Shown here: piece by piece, positions 44,654 through 53,733 of the stretch
How the letters are laid out: every line of letters begins with the position of its first letter
Position numbering within the stretch: the stretch's first letter is position 1
Assembly: GCA_964348095.1 (NCBI GenBank)
Contig: CAYGBK010000058.1
Location: 13,971-77,970, forward strand
Source: WVXP01 sp964348095
GTDB lineage: Bacteria; Desulfobacterota; BSN033; WVXP01
DNA: 64,000 bases
Direction of reading: 5' to 3'
Program-made: the position numbers and the translations under genes
Notes under the pieces: generated by a model
Databases searched by the model: none
What the model was told of the DNA's origin: nothing
Seen by the model: only the letters and a program-made list of their open reading frames with translations

Positions 44654-44785
44654 CAGAATCTCCGCCCTTTCGGTCACAAGCGTTCTTTAAGCTACTGAGA
44701 AATCAATATCTTGTCAATTTTTTTCTCGTAGTGAGACCTAGCGATCGGTTGCTCGCTCAACGATTGGAGCCTAATTAGACTCGGT

Positions 44786-46105
44786 TTATCCCCTCTGTCG
44801 GAAATAGATTCGAATCGGAGTCCCCCCAAAACCAAATCTTTCACGAATCTGGTTGATCAGATACCGTTCATAGGAAAAGTGAATTGCCTCAGGCCTGCTA
44901 ACAAAGGCCGCAAAGGTGGGCGGTTTTGTCGCAGGCTGAGTCATATAATAGATCCTCGGCCTTCTTCGCCTATAGACAGGGGGCGGGACCTTCTTGACTG
45001 CCTGGCCAAGAAAGGCATTCAATTGACCGGTGGGAACCCGTTTGCGATGCTCTATGGCCACCGCGTCAATCACATCGAGGATTTTTCTGATCCGCTGACC
45101 CGTTAGGGCCGAAATAAAGACTACGGGAGCATAGTTCACGTGTTTGAGGCCCTCTCGAATCTGTCTCGTGTAGGCGTTGACCGTGGTGTTGTCTTTCTTC
45201 ACGAGGTCCCATTTGTTGACACCAATGACGCAGGCCTTTCCCTTCTCATGGATAAAGCCGGCAATCCTCGCGTCCTGTTCTGTTACCTTTTCTAGTGGGT
45301 CGAGGAGCAGGACAGCAACATCGCATCGATCGATGCTCTTCAAGGCGTGAGTCACCGTGTACTTCTCAAGGCGTGCACGAATCTTCTTCTTCCGTCGAAT
45401 TCCAGCAGTGTCAACGAGAAGGTATCTTCTGGAACCAATCTCAAAGGGCGTGTCGATGGCATCCCGGGTTGTACCGGGTTCGGCATCAACCAGGAGGCGT
45501 GGTTCTCCGAGAATTCGGTTAATCCAGGATGACTTTCCCACATTGGGCCTCCCTACAACGGCAACCCGTGTGCGTTCCTCGTCACTTTTGAAACCCCTTT
45601 CAGGCAGTTTCTGGGAGATCTCGGCAAAGATGTCTTCCATCCCATACCCATGTGCCGCCGAGACAGAAAAGAGCTGTTCACTCCCCAGCGCGTAGAAGTC
45701 AAACACCTTGTCTTCATGATTCGGGCCATCGATCTTGTTAACGCAATAGATAACCGGCTTCTGCTGGACCCGCAAGAGGCGGTCCACCTCCCGGTCAGTC
45801 GGGGTCAGCCCGTCTTTCCCATCCATAAGAAAAAGAATCAGATCGGCTTCGTTCATGGCGATTTCAATCTGCCTGTGAATATCACCCAAAAGTCCCTCCG
45901 TGGAGACCGACTCGAACCCGCCGGTGTCAATTATCGTGAATACATGGCCCTCCCATCGCACGACGCCATAGTTTCGATCTCGGGTAACACCCGGCTCATC
46001 CTCCACGATGGCCTTCCTCTTCCCAATCATCCGGTTGAACAGGGTTGACTTGCCCACATTTGGACGTCCCACGATTGCTACAATTGATTCTTTTCTTTGC
46101 GCCAT
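44786..46105 (-). CDS. der: Ribosome-associated GTPase Der (EngA)
   Basis: 439 residues from the ATG at 46105; the frame is open to 46168 and includes other ATG/GTG codons, but VAIVGRPNVGKSTLFNRM begins eight residues after 46105. Two GTPase domains each have a P-loop (GRPNVGKST, then GRPNVGKSS), DTGG/DTAG switch II motifs, and NKID/NKWD specificity motifs. A C-terminal KH-like domain follows (QLNAFLGQAVKKVPPP, then RPRIYYMTQ). It acts in 50S assembly. The ribosome-binding site AGAGGAG is rather far (14 bases) from this ATG. Confidence 0.95.
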   Translation of the reverse strand: MAQRKESIVAIVGRPNVGKSTLFNRMIGKRKAIVEDEPGVTRDRNYGVVRWEGHVFTIIDTGGFESVSTEGLLGDIHRQIEIAMNEADLILFLMDGKDGLTPTDREVDRLLRVQQKPVIYCVNKIDGPNHEDKVFDFYALGSEQLFSVSAAHGYGMEDIFAEISQKLPERGFKSDEERTRVAVVGRPNVGKSSWINRILGEPRLLVDAEPGTTRDAIDTPFEIGSRRYLLVDTAGIRRKKKIRARLEKYTVTHALKSIDRCDVAVLLLDPLEKVTEQDARIAGFIHEKGKACVIGVNKWDLVKKDNTTVNAYTRQIREGLKHVNYAPVVFISALTGQRIRKILDVIDAVAIEHRKRVPTGQLNAFLGQAVKKVPPPVYRRRRPRIYYMTQPATKPPTFAAFVSRPEAIHFSYERYLINQIRERFGFGGTPIRIYFRQRG

Positions 46106-46177
46106 GGCAGCAGCACGGACTCCTCTTATCCCATATTGCGGCATGGGCGGTTTGTATATCTTCACCACAGGAAGGAC

Positions 46178-46214
46178 AAAAATTCAAGGAACTCTCGGCC
46201 AGGAGTTTCTTGAA
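46178..46214 (-). terminator. Intrinsic terminator closing the envelope cluster
   Basis: Read on the minus strand, TTCAAGAAACTC and GAGTTCCTTGAA form a 12-bp stem with one non-Watson-Crick pair around CTGGCCGA, followed at once by TTTTT. It lies 159 bases past the kdtA stop and 73 bases before the der ATG. It should end transcription from the lysS-to-kdtA block and so separate der. Confidence 0.75.
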
Positions 46215-46372
46215 CTCCTGAGAGACGCTGATCCTTGGAGGACATTCTTGGGAACATTCGTTTATTGGGTAGCGGAGAAACAGGAAAAATCTCAATCGGA
46301 GACAAAACGTGAGTGACGACGGAATCCCCGAGACTTTTCGACACGGGGTCACGATGTGAGCTTCTAACCTGA

Positions 46373-47689
46373 CTATCCAGAAGCACGAGCTTTTCGGGAA
46401 GGATCGCTTCGTCCAAGATATTTTTCCATCACGGTGAGGGTGTTCTCGATGGCCCCCTGGTTGTTCTGGATGGCCCGGAGGGCCCCTTGACTCGCATTGG
46501 CGTAATAGGATCGATCCATAATCAGCCTCGTGGCATGCTCGATAAGATCCGTCTGGCTTCGGACCTCAATCCCGCCGCCCTCGGCCTTCATGATCTCGGC
46601 AATTTCTCGAAAATTCTCCATATGGGGTCCAAACATGACGGGTTTCCCAAAGGCCGCAGGCTCGAGGATGTTATGGCCTCCCCCAGGAACGAGGCTTCTT
46701 CCCACAAAGACTATGGTGCCGACGCTGTAGACCTTCTCCAGCTCTCCCATAGTGTCCAGTACGACGACATCTCGTGAAAATACCTCTCCAGACATCTGAC
46801 TTTTACGAATCCAGGAGAACCGGCCCGAATTGAGAATCGACCTGATCTCCTCGAGTCTCTCCAAATGCCTCGGTGCGAGAATCAGGACAAGAGAGGGTTC
46901 AATGCGTTTCAACTGCCTGAAAGCCTCCAGTATGATTTCTTCTTCCCCCGGATGGGTGGAGCCTGCCACAAAGAGGGTTCTTCCCTCCTCTAGTCCGAGA
47001 GATCGCCCTATCCTTTTCTTTTCCTCGTCGGATATGTTTGGGACGGGTCTGTCAAACTTAAGGTTCCCGGTCACCACCACCCGATCAGGAGGGGCCCCGA
47101 TTTCGACGATGCGCTCGGCATCCCTCACTGACTGCATGCCAAAAGCCGCAACTCCTCGGAGAACCTCTTTGAAAAAAAAGCGAAAGCTCTTATACCTGTG
47201 AAAGGACCGATTCGAAATCCGCCCGTTGAAGAGCACGACCGGTATATCCTTCCTCCGGCAATGAACCAAAAGGTTGGGCCATATTTCAGTCTCGGCAATA
47301 AACAGGGCTTGAGGACGCAATGTGTCCAGAACATGACGAACAGTCCATGGAAAATCCAGAGGGGAAAAAAACGTTGTCCCCTGGCTGCCCAGCAACCTCC
47401 TGGCCGCCTCCTGGCCTGTTTCTGTCATCGTAGAGAGGAACGGATGATATTCCGGGAATCTTTCGCAGAATGCGCGAATCAGGGGAAAGGCCATGGCCAC
47501 TTCGCCCACCGAGGACGCATGAAACCAGATGAGACGATCATTTTTGGCCGGCCGTTTCGTCTCAAGGAAGCCAAGCCGCTCACGGAGTCCCCTCCCTAGC
47601 CTCGATCCTTTTCGTACTCTCAAAAGAAGGTAAGGCACGAGGATGGGAATTGTCAGCGTGAGAAGGACGTTATAAGTCCAGTAGATCAT
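46373..47689 (-). CDS. waaA: 3-deoxy-D-manno-octulosonic acid (Kdo) transferase
   Basis: 438 residues. An N-terminal membrane-associated helix (about 1-24) leads to a GT-B glycosyltransferase of the KdtA type: RERLGF, WFHASSVGEVAMAFPLI (near 54-70), ETEIWPNLLVHC and NGRISNRSF, MQSVRDAERIVEIGA, VTGNLKFD, VAGSTHPGEEEIIL, and VFVGRSLVPGGGHNILEPAAFGKPVMFGP. It attaches Kdo to lipid IVA at the inner face of the membrane. The ATG overlaps the stop of the acyltransferase gene (ATGA). lpxK, often next to this gene, is absent. Confidence 0.96.
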   Translation of the reverse strand: MIYWTYNVLLTLTIPILVPYLLLRVRKGSRLGRGLRERLGFLETKRPAKNDRLIWFHASSVGEVAMAFPLIRAFCERFPEYHPFLSTMTETGQEAARRLLGSQGTTFFSPLDFPWTVRHVLDTLRPQALFIAETEIWPNLLVHCRRKDIPVVLFNGRISNRSFHRYKSFRFFFKEVLRGVAAFGMQSVRDAERIVEIGAPPDRVVVTGNLKFDRPVPNISDEEKKRIGRSLGLEEGRTLFVAGSTHPGEEEIILEAFRQLKRIEPSLVLILAPRHLERLEEIRSILNSGRFSWIRKSQMSGEVFSRDVVVLDTMGELEKVYSVGTIVFVGRSLVPGGGHNILEPAAFGKPVMFGPHMENFREIAEIMKAEGGGIEVRSQTDLIEHATRLIMDRSYYANASQGALRAIQNNQGAIENTLTVMEKYLGRSDPSRKARASG

Positions 47690-48435
47690 CGGTTGAAATA
47701 GCGGTCGGCTTGGGCAGTAATTCGATTTAGCGTGGTCTCAAGGTTCTTTCTATTCTTCTCAATATCGATCTCGCCTTCTTGAGGTCTCACCCAAATCGGA
47801 TCTCCCCAGATAAAAACACCTCGAGAAAAGGGATAAGGAAAAAGGAAACGGTCCCAACTATTGAAAACTTTCTTTCTTGATGCACTGAACGTCACCGGAA
47901 AGATCGGTCGTCCCGTCTGTGAGGCGATCATGATCACTCCCGGCTGAACCACATTTCTTGGCCCCCTGGGCCCATCGGGTGTAATGGCAACATGGGAGCC
48001 CCTCTTGATCGCCCGAACCAGACCCCGAAGTGCCAGGCTTCCCCCACGGGTTGTGGACCCTCTAACGGAGTCAACGGGAAACAGCCTTACCGCGCGGCTG
48101 ATGAGCTCACCATCCCTATGACGGCTGATCAACATGGCGATACGCCTCTTCTTGACCAGGAGCGGCATCATAAGTAGCCGGCTATGCCAGAAAACAATTA
48201 TCACGGGATCTTCTAGGCCGTTCCTTATGACAGGCTCTGTGACCTCCTCATTCACAATCTCGATCCGCATCGTGAGCCGAAGGAACCGGATCAGTCCATA
48301 GGCGATGACAGGAACCAGAAAGAGGAGAATACGCTCGCCCGATCTCTGTAAAAGGGATTTTTGTCTTTTACGGTCTTTTCTCTTTTTCAAATCCGGTCTG
48401 CACTGTTTGTCTAGAATCCTTCGATACCAGAACAC
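47686..48435 (-). CDS. DUF374 / lysophospholipid acyltransferase-like membrane protein
   Basis: 249 residues if the GTG at 48435 is used; the first 30 residues are very basic and the start is uncertain. A membrane segment (about 33-52) is followed by the acyltransferase core: IIVFWHSRLLMMPLL, SRHRDGELISRAVRLFPVDSVRGSTTRGG, and TPDGPRGPRNVVQPGVIMIAS. The HxxxxD motif of glycerolipid acyltransferases appears in altered form here, as is usual for DUF374. The position between msbA and waaA suggests an acyl transfer in lipid A synthesis, but this is inference. Confidence 0.85.
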   Translation of the reverse strand: MFWYRRILDKQCRPDLKKRKDRKRQKSLLQRSGERILLFLVPVIAYGLIRFLRLTMRIEIVNEEVTEPVIRNGLEDPVIIVFWHSRLLMMPLLVKKRRIAMLISRHRDGELISRAVRLFPVDSVRGSTTRGGSLALRGLVRAIKRGSHVAITPDGPRGPRNVVQPGVIMIASQTGRPIFPVTFSASRKKVFNSWDRFLFPYPFSRGVFIWGDPIWVRPQEGEIDIEKNRKNLETTLNRITAQADRYFNR

Positions 48436-48601
48436 CGGCGATATCAGTCTGACGCGGTTACCGTTAAGCCTCTTCGTGGATCCCCAGAATAGGCCCTAAA
48501 CCATGCTACGCAGTGTCCCCAGTCGATGGGCCAGCGCTTGTTCAACCTATCGAGTCAAGACCAAATCAGTTCCTCCCTGAGGGGCACAAACTTAACCACA
48601 A

Positions 48602-50365
48602 TTAGGCAACCCCTTCAGCCGAAGGACCTGCAACGATCGTATCGACGTCCCGGAACTGCATTCGATAGAGTCGGCGGTACTCTCCTCCCAACGACATTAA
48701 CCGCTTGTGGTCGCCTTCTTCCACTATCCTACCATCTTGAACGACCAGGATTCTGCCGGCCTTGCGGATAGTTGACAGACGATGAGCAATGACGAAAACC
48801 GTTCGGTGGGCCATCAGTTTCTCAAGAGCTTTCTGAACCTCTAGCTCCGATTCCGAATCCAAGGACGAGGTGGCTTCATCAAGGATGAGTATTGGCGCGT
48901 TCTTCAGCAGAGCCCGAGCAATGGCAATTCGCTGTCGCTCACCTCCTGAGAGCTTGACCCCCTGTTCGCCTATGATGGTTTCATAACCACCAGAAAGGCT
49001 CTGGACAAAATCATGAGCCTTTGCCGCCTTCGCGGCCTTGATGATCTCCTCTTCTGTTTTGTCAAAACTCCCATAGGCGATATTGTTCTGTACCGTGTCA
49101 TTGAAAAGTATGGTCTGTTGGGTCACAATCCCAATCTGCTCTCTCAGAGATTTTAGTGTGAATTCTCGGATATCTGTGTCGTCGATAAGGATTTGGCCCT
49201 CGGACACATCGTAAAACCGTGGCACGAGATTAACCAGAGTCGTTTTTCCACCTCCACTACTTCCCACGAGAGCCACAACCTCCCCAGCGTGGACTTTCAG
49301 ATTGATGTCGCTGAGAACTCGATCCTCCTCGTAAGTGAAAGAGACGTTCTTGAATTCAATAGACTGCTCGACCCCGGAAAGGGGTTTCGCCCCATTCCGT
49401 TCTGTCACCTGAGGCTTTTCATCGAGTATCTCAAAAACCCGAGTGCCTGCGGCCAGGCCCTCCTGCAATACATTATTCGTTTCCACCAGACTTCTCATAG
49501 GTCTGTAGATCAGTAGGAGGGCGCCCAAAAAAGAGGCGAGTTGGCCCAAAGGATATCCTCTCGTTACGTAGTAACTCCCAAGAAAGACGATGACACAGAT
49601 CACAACCCCCCCGATCACTTCCATAACAGGGGAGGACAGGGCTCTGACCCTGACCCGTTTCATGATTTGCCTGACATACCGGGCATTCTCTGCCCTAAAA
49701 CGTTCCTTTTCGTAGGACTCCATATTGAATGCTTTGACGATTCGAACGCCCGTAGTCGTTTCGTGGATGAGGTTTGTGAGTTTTGCCATCATCTGCTGGC
49801 CTTTGATCGTTACCCTCCGAATCTTCCGACTGAATTTATAGATAGGAATGATGGCCAGGGGGAGGATAAAGAATGCAACGATTGCCAACCTCCAATCCCG
49901 GTAAAAAGCCACCCCACCCAAACCTATTATGGTGAGGGGATGCTTCAACATACCCGTAATAGCCGTAGACACAGTCCCCTGAACGAGATTCACATCATTT
50001 GTGATTCTCGATATCAGGACACCGGTGGGAGTTGTTGTGAAAAAGGAAAGGGACAAGGTCTGGAGGTGTTCGTAGAGGGACTGCCTGACATCTGCAACTG
50101 CCTGCTGGCCGGCGTACCGGATCAAATAGGTCTGCCAATAGTCAAAAAAACCACGAGCCGAGAAAACACCAAGAAGCTGGAAAGGGAGGATCTTCAACTG
50201 GTCGATATCTTTGCCAACCAGGCCCTCAACAATAGGTTGAACAAGAAAAGCGAGAAGAGACGTCGCTGCGGCGAACCCTGCCATTGAAATCATCGCAAGG
50301 ACGATTTTCATCCAATAGGGCTTAACGTATCTGAGAAGTCTTCGGTAAAGGCTTAGGGACCTCAT
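48602..50365 (-). CDS. msbA: Lipid A export ABC transporter MsbA
   Basis: 587 residues, a half-transporter. Six membrane segments occupy about residues 1-310, then a nucleotide-binding domain: GSSGGGKTTLVNL (Walker A), ITQQTILFNDTVQNNI Q-loop region, LSGGERQRIAIARALL (signature), ILILDEATSSLD (Walker B) and VIAHRLSTIRKA (H-loop). It flips lipid A-core across the inner membrane. Many related exporters share the fold, and the lipid A context makes MsbA likely. The gap of 166 bases before the acyltransferase gene has no gene or clear terminator. Confidence 0.92.
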   Translation of the reverse strand: MRSLSLYRRLLRYVKPYWMKIVLAMISMAGFAAATSLLAFLVQPIVEGLVGKDIDQLKILPFQLLGVFSARGFFDYWQTYLIRYAGQQAVADVRQSLYEHLQTLSLSFFTTTPTGVLISRITNDVNLVQGTVSTAITGMLKHPLTIIGLGGVAFYRDWRLAIVAFFILPLAIIPIYKFSRKIRRVTIKGQQMMAKLTNLIHETTTGVRIVKAFNMESYEKERFRAENARYVRQIMKRVRVRALSSPVMEVIGGVVICVIVFLGSYYVTRGYPLGQLASFLGALLLIYRPMRSLVETNNVLQEGLAAGTRVFEILDEKPQVTERNGAKPLSGVEQSIEFKNVSFTYEEDRVLSDINLKVHAGEVVALVGSSGGGKTTLVNLVPRFYDVSEGQILIDDTDIREFTLKSLREQIGIVTQQTILFNDTVQNNIAYGSFDKTEEEIIKAAKAAKAHDFVQSLSGGYETIIGEQGVKLSGGERQRIAIARALLKNAPILILDEATSSLDSESELEVQKALEKLMAHRTVFVIAHRLSTIRKAGRILVVQDGRIVEEGDHKRLMSLGGEYRRLYRMQFRDVDTIVAGPSAEGVA

Positions 50366-50367
50366 GT

Positions 50368-51534
50368 CTATGCCGACCCCAACATTTCCAGCACCACGTG
50401 AGCAGCTCGATCCGAAGCGCCGGGAGTCCCGAGTTTTTCTTTGACATCTGCCAGGGCTGAGATCATTGCCGAATGGCGCTCCCGGTCTGTCAGAATCGAA
50501 AGGGCCTCATTAACAATCCGCTCCGACGACGCGTCACCCTGGATCAGCTCGGTGGCTACTGTCCTGCCCGCCACCAAGTTCACCAGACCAATATGTTTCA
50601 CCGTCGCCATCATTCGACCTATCCAGTAAGTCACCGGTGAAACTCTATAGAGAATCACCATCGGTTTAGTGAGAATAGCTGCCTCTAGGGTCACCGTGCC
50701 GGAGGCAACAATCAGAAGATCCGATGCCGCCATGGTGTCGTACGGGTTGTTTTCTACAATCTTTGCCGACACGTCATGGCTTCTCAGCAGGCGGTGGACT
50801 TCCTGTCGATCTATGTCCGGTGCCAGGGAGACGAGAAAACAGAGGCCGGGAAACTGGCGACCCATATCATCGGCAGCCCGAAGCATAATGGGGAGCAATT
50901 GGCGAACCTCATGGTCCCGACTCCCGGGGAAAAGACCAACGATTCGAGTCCCTGGAACGACGCCGAGGTGGCTTCGGAATTCTCCAGGTTTCGACCGGGG
51001 CTTTACGATATCGAGCAGGGGGTGGCCCACGAACGCCACATCAACGCCGTGATCACGGTAAAGTGGCGCTTCAAAAGGAAGAATTACGACCATCTTGTCC
51101 ACCAACCTCTTGATTCTTCTAATCCGCCACGGTCGCCACGCCCAGATCTGGGGGCTGACGTAGTAGAGAATTGGGACCCCTCTTCTCTTAAGGTGGGTAG
51201 CGACGTGGAGGTTGAAGTCGGGAAAATCAATCAGAATGGCAAGGTCAAGATTCTCCTCAGCGAGGGATTTCTTGATTCGGTTGAGAGCCCTTTGGATTGA
51301 CCGAAGCTTGGTCAGCACTTCGACGATGCCAACAACGGCTATCTGGGAGTTGTGAAACAAAAGTTCTGCGCCTGCGTTCCTGAGCTCTCCACCTCCGATC
51401 CCATAGAACTGAACATCGGGGGCGATCCTGTGAAGGGCTCTCACGAGGTTTGCCCCGTGAAGGTCGCCAGATGCCTCCCCAGCAATGATCAAGACTCTTC
51501 TAGGCCCGGCTCGCTTACTCACCTTTACTGACAT
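50368..51534 (-). CDS. lpxB: Lipid-A-disaccharide synthase
   Basis: 388 residues, GT family 19. VLIIAGEASGDLHGANLVRAL near residues 14-34, FYGIGGGELRNAGAELL, LILIDFPDFNLHVA, ILYYVSPQIWAWRPWR, LPFEAPLYRDHGVDVAFVGHPLLD, GLFPGSRDHEVRQLLPIML and ASGTVTLEAAILTKPMVILYRVSP follow in the standard order. It condenses UDP-2,3-diacyl-GlcN with lipid X. Its start lies 20 bases inside the end of the upstream Gfo/Idh gene, implying coupled translation. Confidence 0.97.
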   Translation of the reverse strand: MSVKVSKRAGPRRVLIIAGEASGDLHGANLVRALHRIAPDVQFYGIGGGELRNAGAELLFHNSQIAVVGIVEVLTKLRSIQRALNRIKKSLAEENLDLAILIDFPDFNLHVATHLKRRGVPILYYVSPQIWAWRPWRIRRIKRLVDKMVVILPFEAPLYRDHGVDVAFVGHPLLDIVKPRSKPGEFRSHLGVVPGTRIVGLFPGSRDHEVRQLLPIMLRAADDMGRQFPGLCFLVSLAPDIDRQEVHRLLRSHDVSAKIVENNPYDTMAASDLLIVASGTVTLEAAILTKPMVILYRVSPVTYWIGRMMATVKHIGLVNLVAGRTVATELIQGDASSERIVNEALSILTDRERHSAMISALADVKEKLGTPGASDRAAHVVLEMLGSA

Positions 51535-52492
51535 GGAGGGAGTCCGGATCTTTCCTTCTGCCCATGTTCTTTTGAATCTGTTGAGTGATCGACAAGGCGA
51601 CTTCGAGCGCCCGCTTTCCGTTCCTCCCGGAAACCAGAGGATCGGTCCGGTCTCTCACCTTCTCGATAAATGAGTGGATTTCGCCTTCCAAAGCATCCGT
51701 CGGAGGCATTGTTATTTCTTCTGAAACGACCTTGGGCCCAAGAGAATCCTTTTCTTTGCGATGAACCCTCATCCTGTGAGAAAGAAAGTCGATCGTAATG
51801 TATCCGTTGTCTTGGAATATCCTGATTTGTCTCATTTTCTTGTCGGACACCCGACTGGCAGTAATGTTGGCGGTGCAACCGTTCTGGAATTCTACTCGTG
51901 CATTTGCGATATCGAGATATGAGGAGATTACCTGCACCCCAACCGCGCTAATCGAAGTTACTTCCGACTGGACGATGCTGAGAATCAGATCGATATCATG
52001 GATCATCAAATCGAGGACCACATCGACGTTAGAGGCCCTCTCCAAGAAGGGACTGAACCGGATGGAATCAATGAACAAGGGATCCCCGAGGAGGCCGTTC
52101 AGGGCGAAAACAGCTGAATTAAAACGCTCAAGATGTCCGATTTGGAGAATCCTTTCTCGATTTTCTGCCACCTCCACCAGTGCCTCGGCCTGCTCCAAGG
52201 TGGCGGTCATGGGTTTCTCTAACAGTACATCGATACCGTGATCGATGAAGTCCCTGGCCACCTCATAATGGATTGGAGTCGGCACCGCAATACTCACAGC
52301 CTGGATTTTGTCAAACAGATCTTTGTAATCGACATAAGGCCGAGTTGAAAAATTATCAGCTACTTCCTGAGCACGTGCCTCGTTGATGTCAGCCACACCA
52401 ACCAGCTCAACCTGGGGAATTTTTGCATATTTTTCGGCGTGAAACGAACCAAAATACCCCACGCCCACCACACCGACCTTAAGCTTTTTCAC
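51515..52492 (-). CDS. Gfo/Idh/MocA oxidoreductase in the lipid A cluster (GnnA-like candidate)
   Basis: 325 residues. The N-terminal NAD-binding Rossmann fold starts VGVVGVGYFGSFHAEKYA, AVSIAVPTPIHYEVARDF follows, and the family motif is LLEKPMT near residues 91-97. The C-terminal alpha/beta domain has HLERFNSA and DVVLDLMIHDIDLIL with the conserved histidine region. It is wedged between lpxA and lpxB, adjoining lpxA without spacing and overlapping lpxB. In Acidithiobacillus, gnnA at this kind of position oxidises the 3-OH of UDP-GlcNAc so that GnnB can aminate it, giving amide-linked lipid A. No gnnB aminotransferase is here, so the function is open. Confidence 0.8.
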   Translation of the reverse strand: MKKLKVGVVGVGYFGSFHAEKYAKIPQVELVGVADINEARAQEVADNFSTRPYVDYKDLFDKIQAVSIAVPTPIHYEVARDFIDHGIDVLLEKPMTATLEQAEALVEVAENRERILQIGHLERFNSAVFALNGLLGDPLFIDSIRFSPFLERASNVDVVLDLMIHDIDLILSIVQSEVTSISAVGVQVISSYLDIANARVEFQNGCTANITASRVSDKKMRQIRIFQDNGYITIDFLSHRMRVHRKEKDSLGPKVVSEEITMPPTDALEGEIHSFIEKVRDRTDPLVSGRNGKRALEVALSITQQIQKNMGRRKDPDSLHVSKGE

Positions 52493-53266
52493 CTACCTGC
52501 AAATCCCCCTTTCTGAATGCCTTATGAAGTCAACCATATGGGCAACCTCTGGTACCGAAGCAATCTTATCATTCTGGACTTTTTCGACAGCTTGACTCAG
52601 GGGTACCTTTGACCGAAACAAGAGCCGATACGCTTTCTTCAGCGAGCGAAGGGTATCGTCAGAGAAATTGTGCCTCTTCAGCCCGGTCACATTGAGACCA
52701 TACAGCCTTGCCCTTTCTCCTGCGGCCATCGTGTACGGCGGAATATCCTGGGGAATCCCCGTCAACCCACTAACGATACAATGGGTTCCAATTCTGACAA
52801 ATTGATGGGCAGCCGAGAGTCCTCCCAAGATTGCATGATCCTGGATCTCGATGTGTCCACCCAGGGTCGCCCCATTGGCCATGATCACATGGTTTCCGAT
52901 CTTGCAGTCGTGAGCCACATGGCAATAGGCCATTAAGAAATTGCGGTCTCCCAATTCGGTCTTTCCGTCGCCGTGGACAGAGGCTCTGTGAATCGTCACG
53001 TACTCCCGAATCACGTTGTTACATCCAATAATCGTTGCTGTCTCCTCATCCGAGTACTTGAGGTCCTGAGGTCTCTCTCCAATGGAAGCAAATTGAAAGA
53101 TCTGGCAGTTGGTCCCAATGGTCGTGTTCTTACGTATAACCACATGGGGCCCAACCGTGGTTCCCTCATCGATGATGACGTTCTCCTCGATGATCGTATA
53201 CGGGCCGATCTCGACGTTTTCATCTATCTCGGCTGTGGGGTGAACAATGGCTGTCGGATGAATCAT
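52493..53266 (-). CDS. lpxA: UDP-N-acetylglucosamine O-acyltransferase
   Basis: 257 residues. A left-handed beta helix of hexapeptide repeats runs through residues 1-190 (IHPTAIVHPTAEIDENVEIGP onward), with FQFASIGERPQDLKY and the catalytic histidine in NFLMAYCHVAHDCKIGNHVIMAN, followed by a helical C-terminal domain (GLNVTGLKRHNFSDDTLRSLKKAYRLLFR). It transfers a 3-hydroxyacyl chain from ACP to UDP-GlcNAc. Its start overlaps the fabZ stop by four bases. If the neighbouring dehydrogenase makes a 3-amino sugar, LpxA would act on that substrate; sequence alone cannot tell. Confidence 0.96.
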   Translation of the reverse strand: MIHPTAIVHPTAEIDENVEIGPYTIIEENVIIDEGTTVGPHVVIRKNTTIGTNCQIFQFASIGERPQDLKYSDEETATIIGCNNVIREYVTIHRASVHGDGKTELGDRNFLMAYCHVAHDCKIGNHVIMANGATLGGHIEIQDHAILGGLSAAHQFVRIGTHCIVSGLTGIPQDIPPYTMAAGERARLYGLNVTGLKRHNFSDDTLRSLKKAYRLLFRSKVPLSQAVEKVQNDKIASVPEVAHMVDFIRHSERGICR

Positions 53267-53733
53267 AGGGCCCCCGAACTGTCGCCCAGCATGGCGAGCA
53301 ATTCAGCCTCACACGCCAGGTTCTCCCCCACAAATGCCTTACCCGATAACCCCCAGACCAATTTTCTGTGCTTTATTACCTCAACTTCCATCCTCATTTG
53401 ATCGCCTGGAAGGACGGGTCTCCTGAATCTGACCTTGTCGATTCCGATAAAGAAAACTTCCCGCGCCCGTTCCTTCTCTGGGAGTGAGAGAAAGGCGAGT
53501 ACACCACCGGTTTGAGCCATCGCTTCTACGATCAGGACACCCGGCATAATTGGACGGCCTGGGAAGTGGCCCTGGAAAAAAGGCTCATTGAACGTCACGT
53601 TCTTAATCCCCACGATCCGCTTCTGCGGTTCAACCTCAACTATTCGGTCGACTAACAGGAACGGATATCGATGGGGGAGCAAATTGATGATCTCCTGCAC
53701 CTCAATGGGGTCAGGGGTCTCTTTATTTCCCAA
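53263..53733 (-). CDS. fabZ: 3-hydroxyacyl-ACP dehydratase FabZ
   Basis: 156 residues, hot-dog fold. LLPHRYPFLLVDRIVEVE near residues 18-35 contains the catalytic histidine, NVTFNEPFFQGHFPGRPIMPGVLIVEAMAQTGG (about 47-79) the catalytic glutamate region. It dehydrates 3-hydroxyacyl-ACP and so competes with LpxA and LpxD for the same pool, which explains its frequent place between these genes. Its start lies 11 bases inside the end of lpxD. Confidence 0.96.
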   Translation of the reverse strand: MGNKETPDPIEVQEIINLLPHRYPFLLVDRIVEVEPQKRIVGIKNVTFNEPFFQGHFPGRPIMPGVLIVEAMAQTGGVLAFLSLPEKERAREVFFIGIDKVRFRRPVLPGDQMRMEVEVIKHRKLVWGLSGKAFVGENLACEAELLAMLGDSSGAL

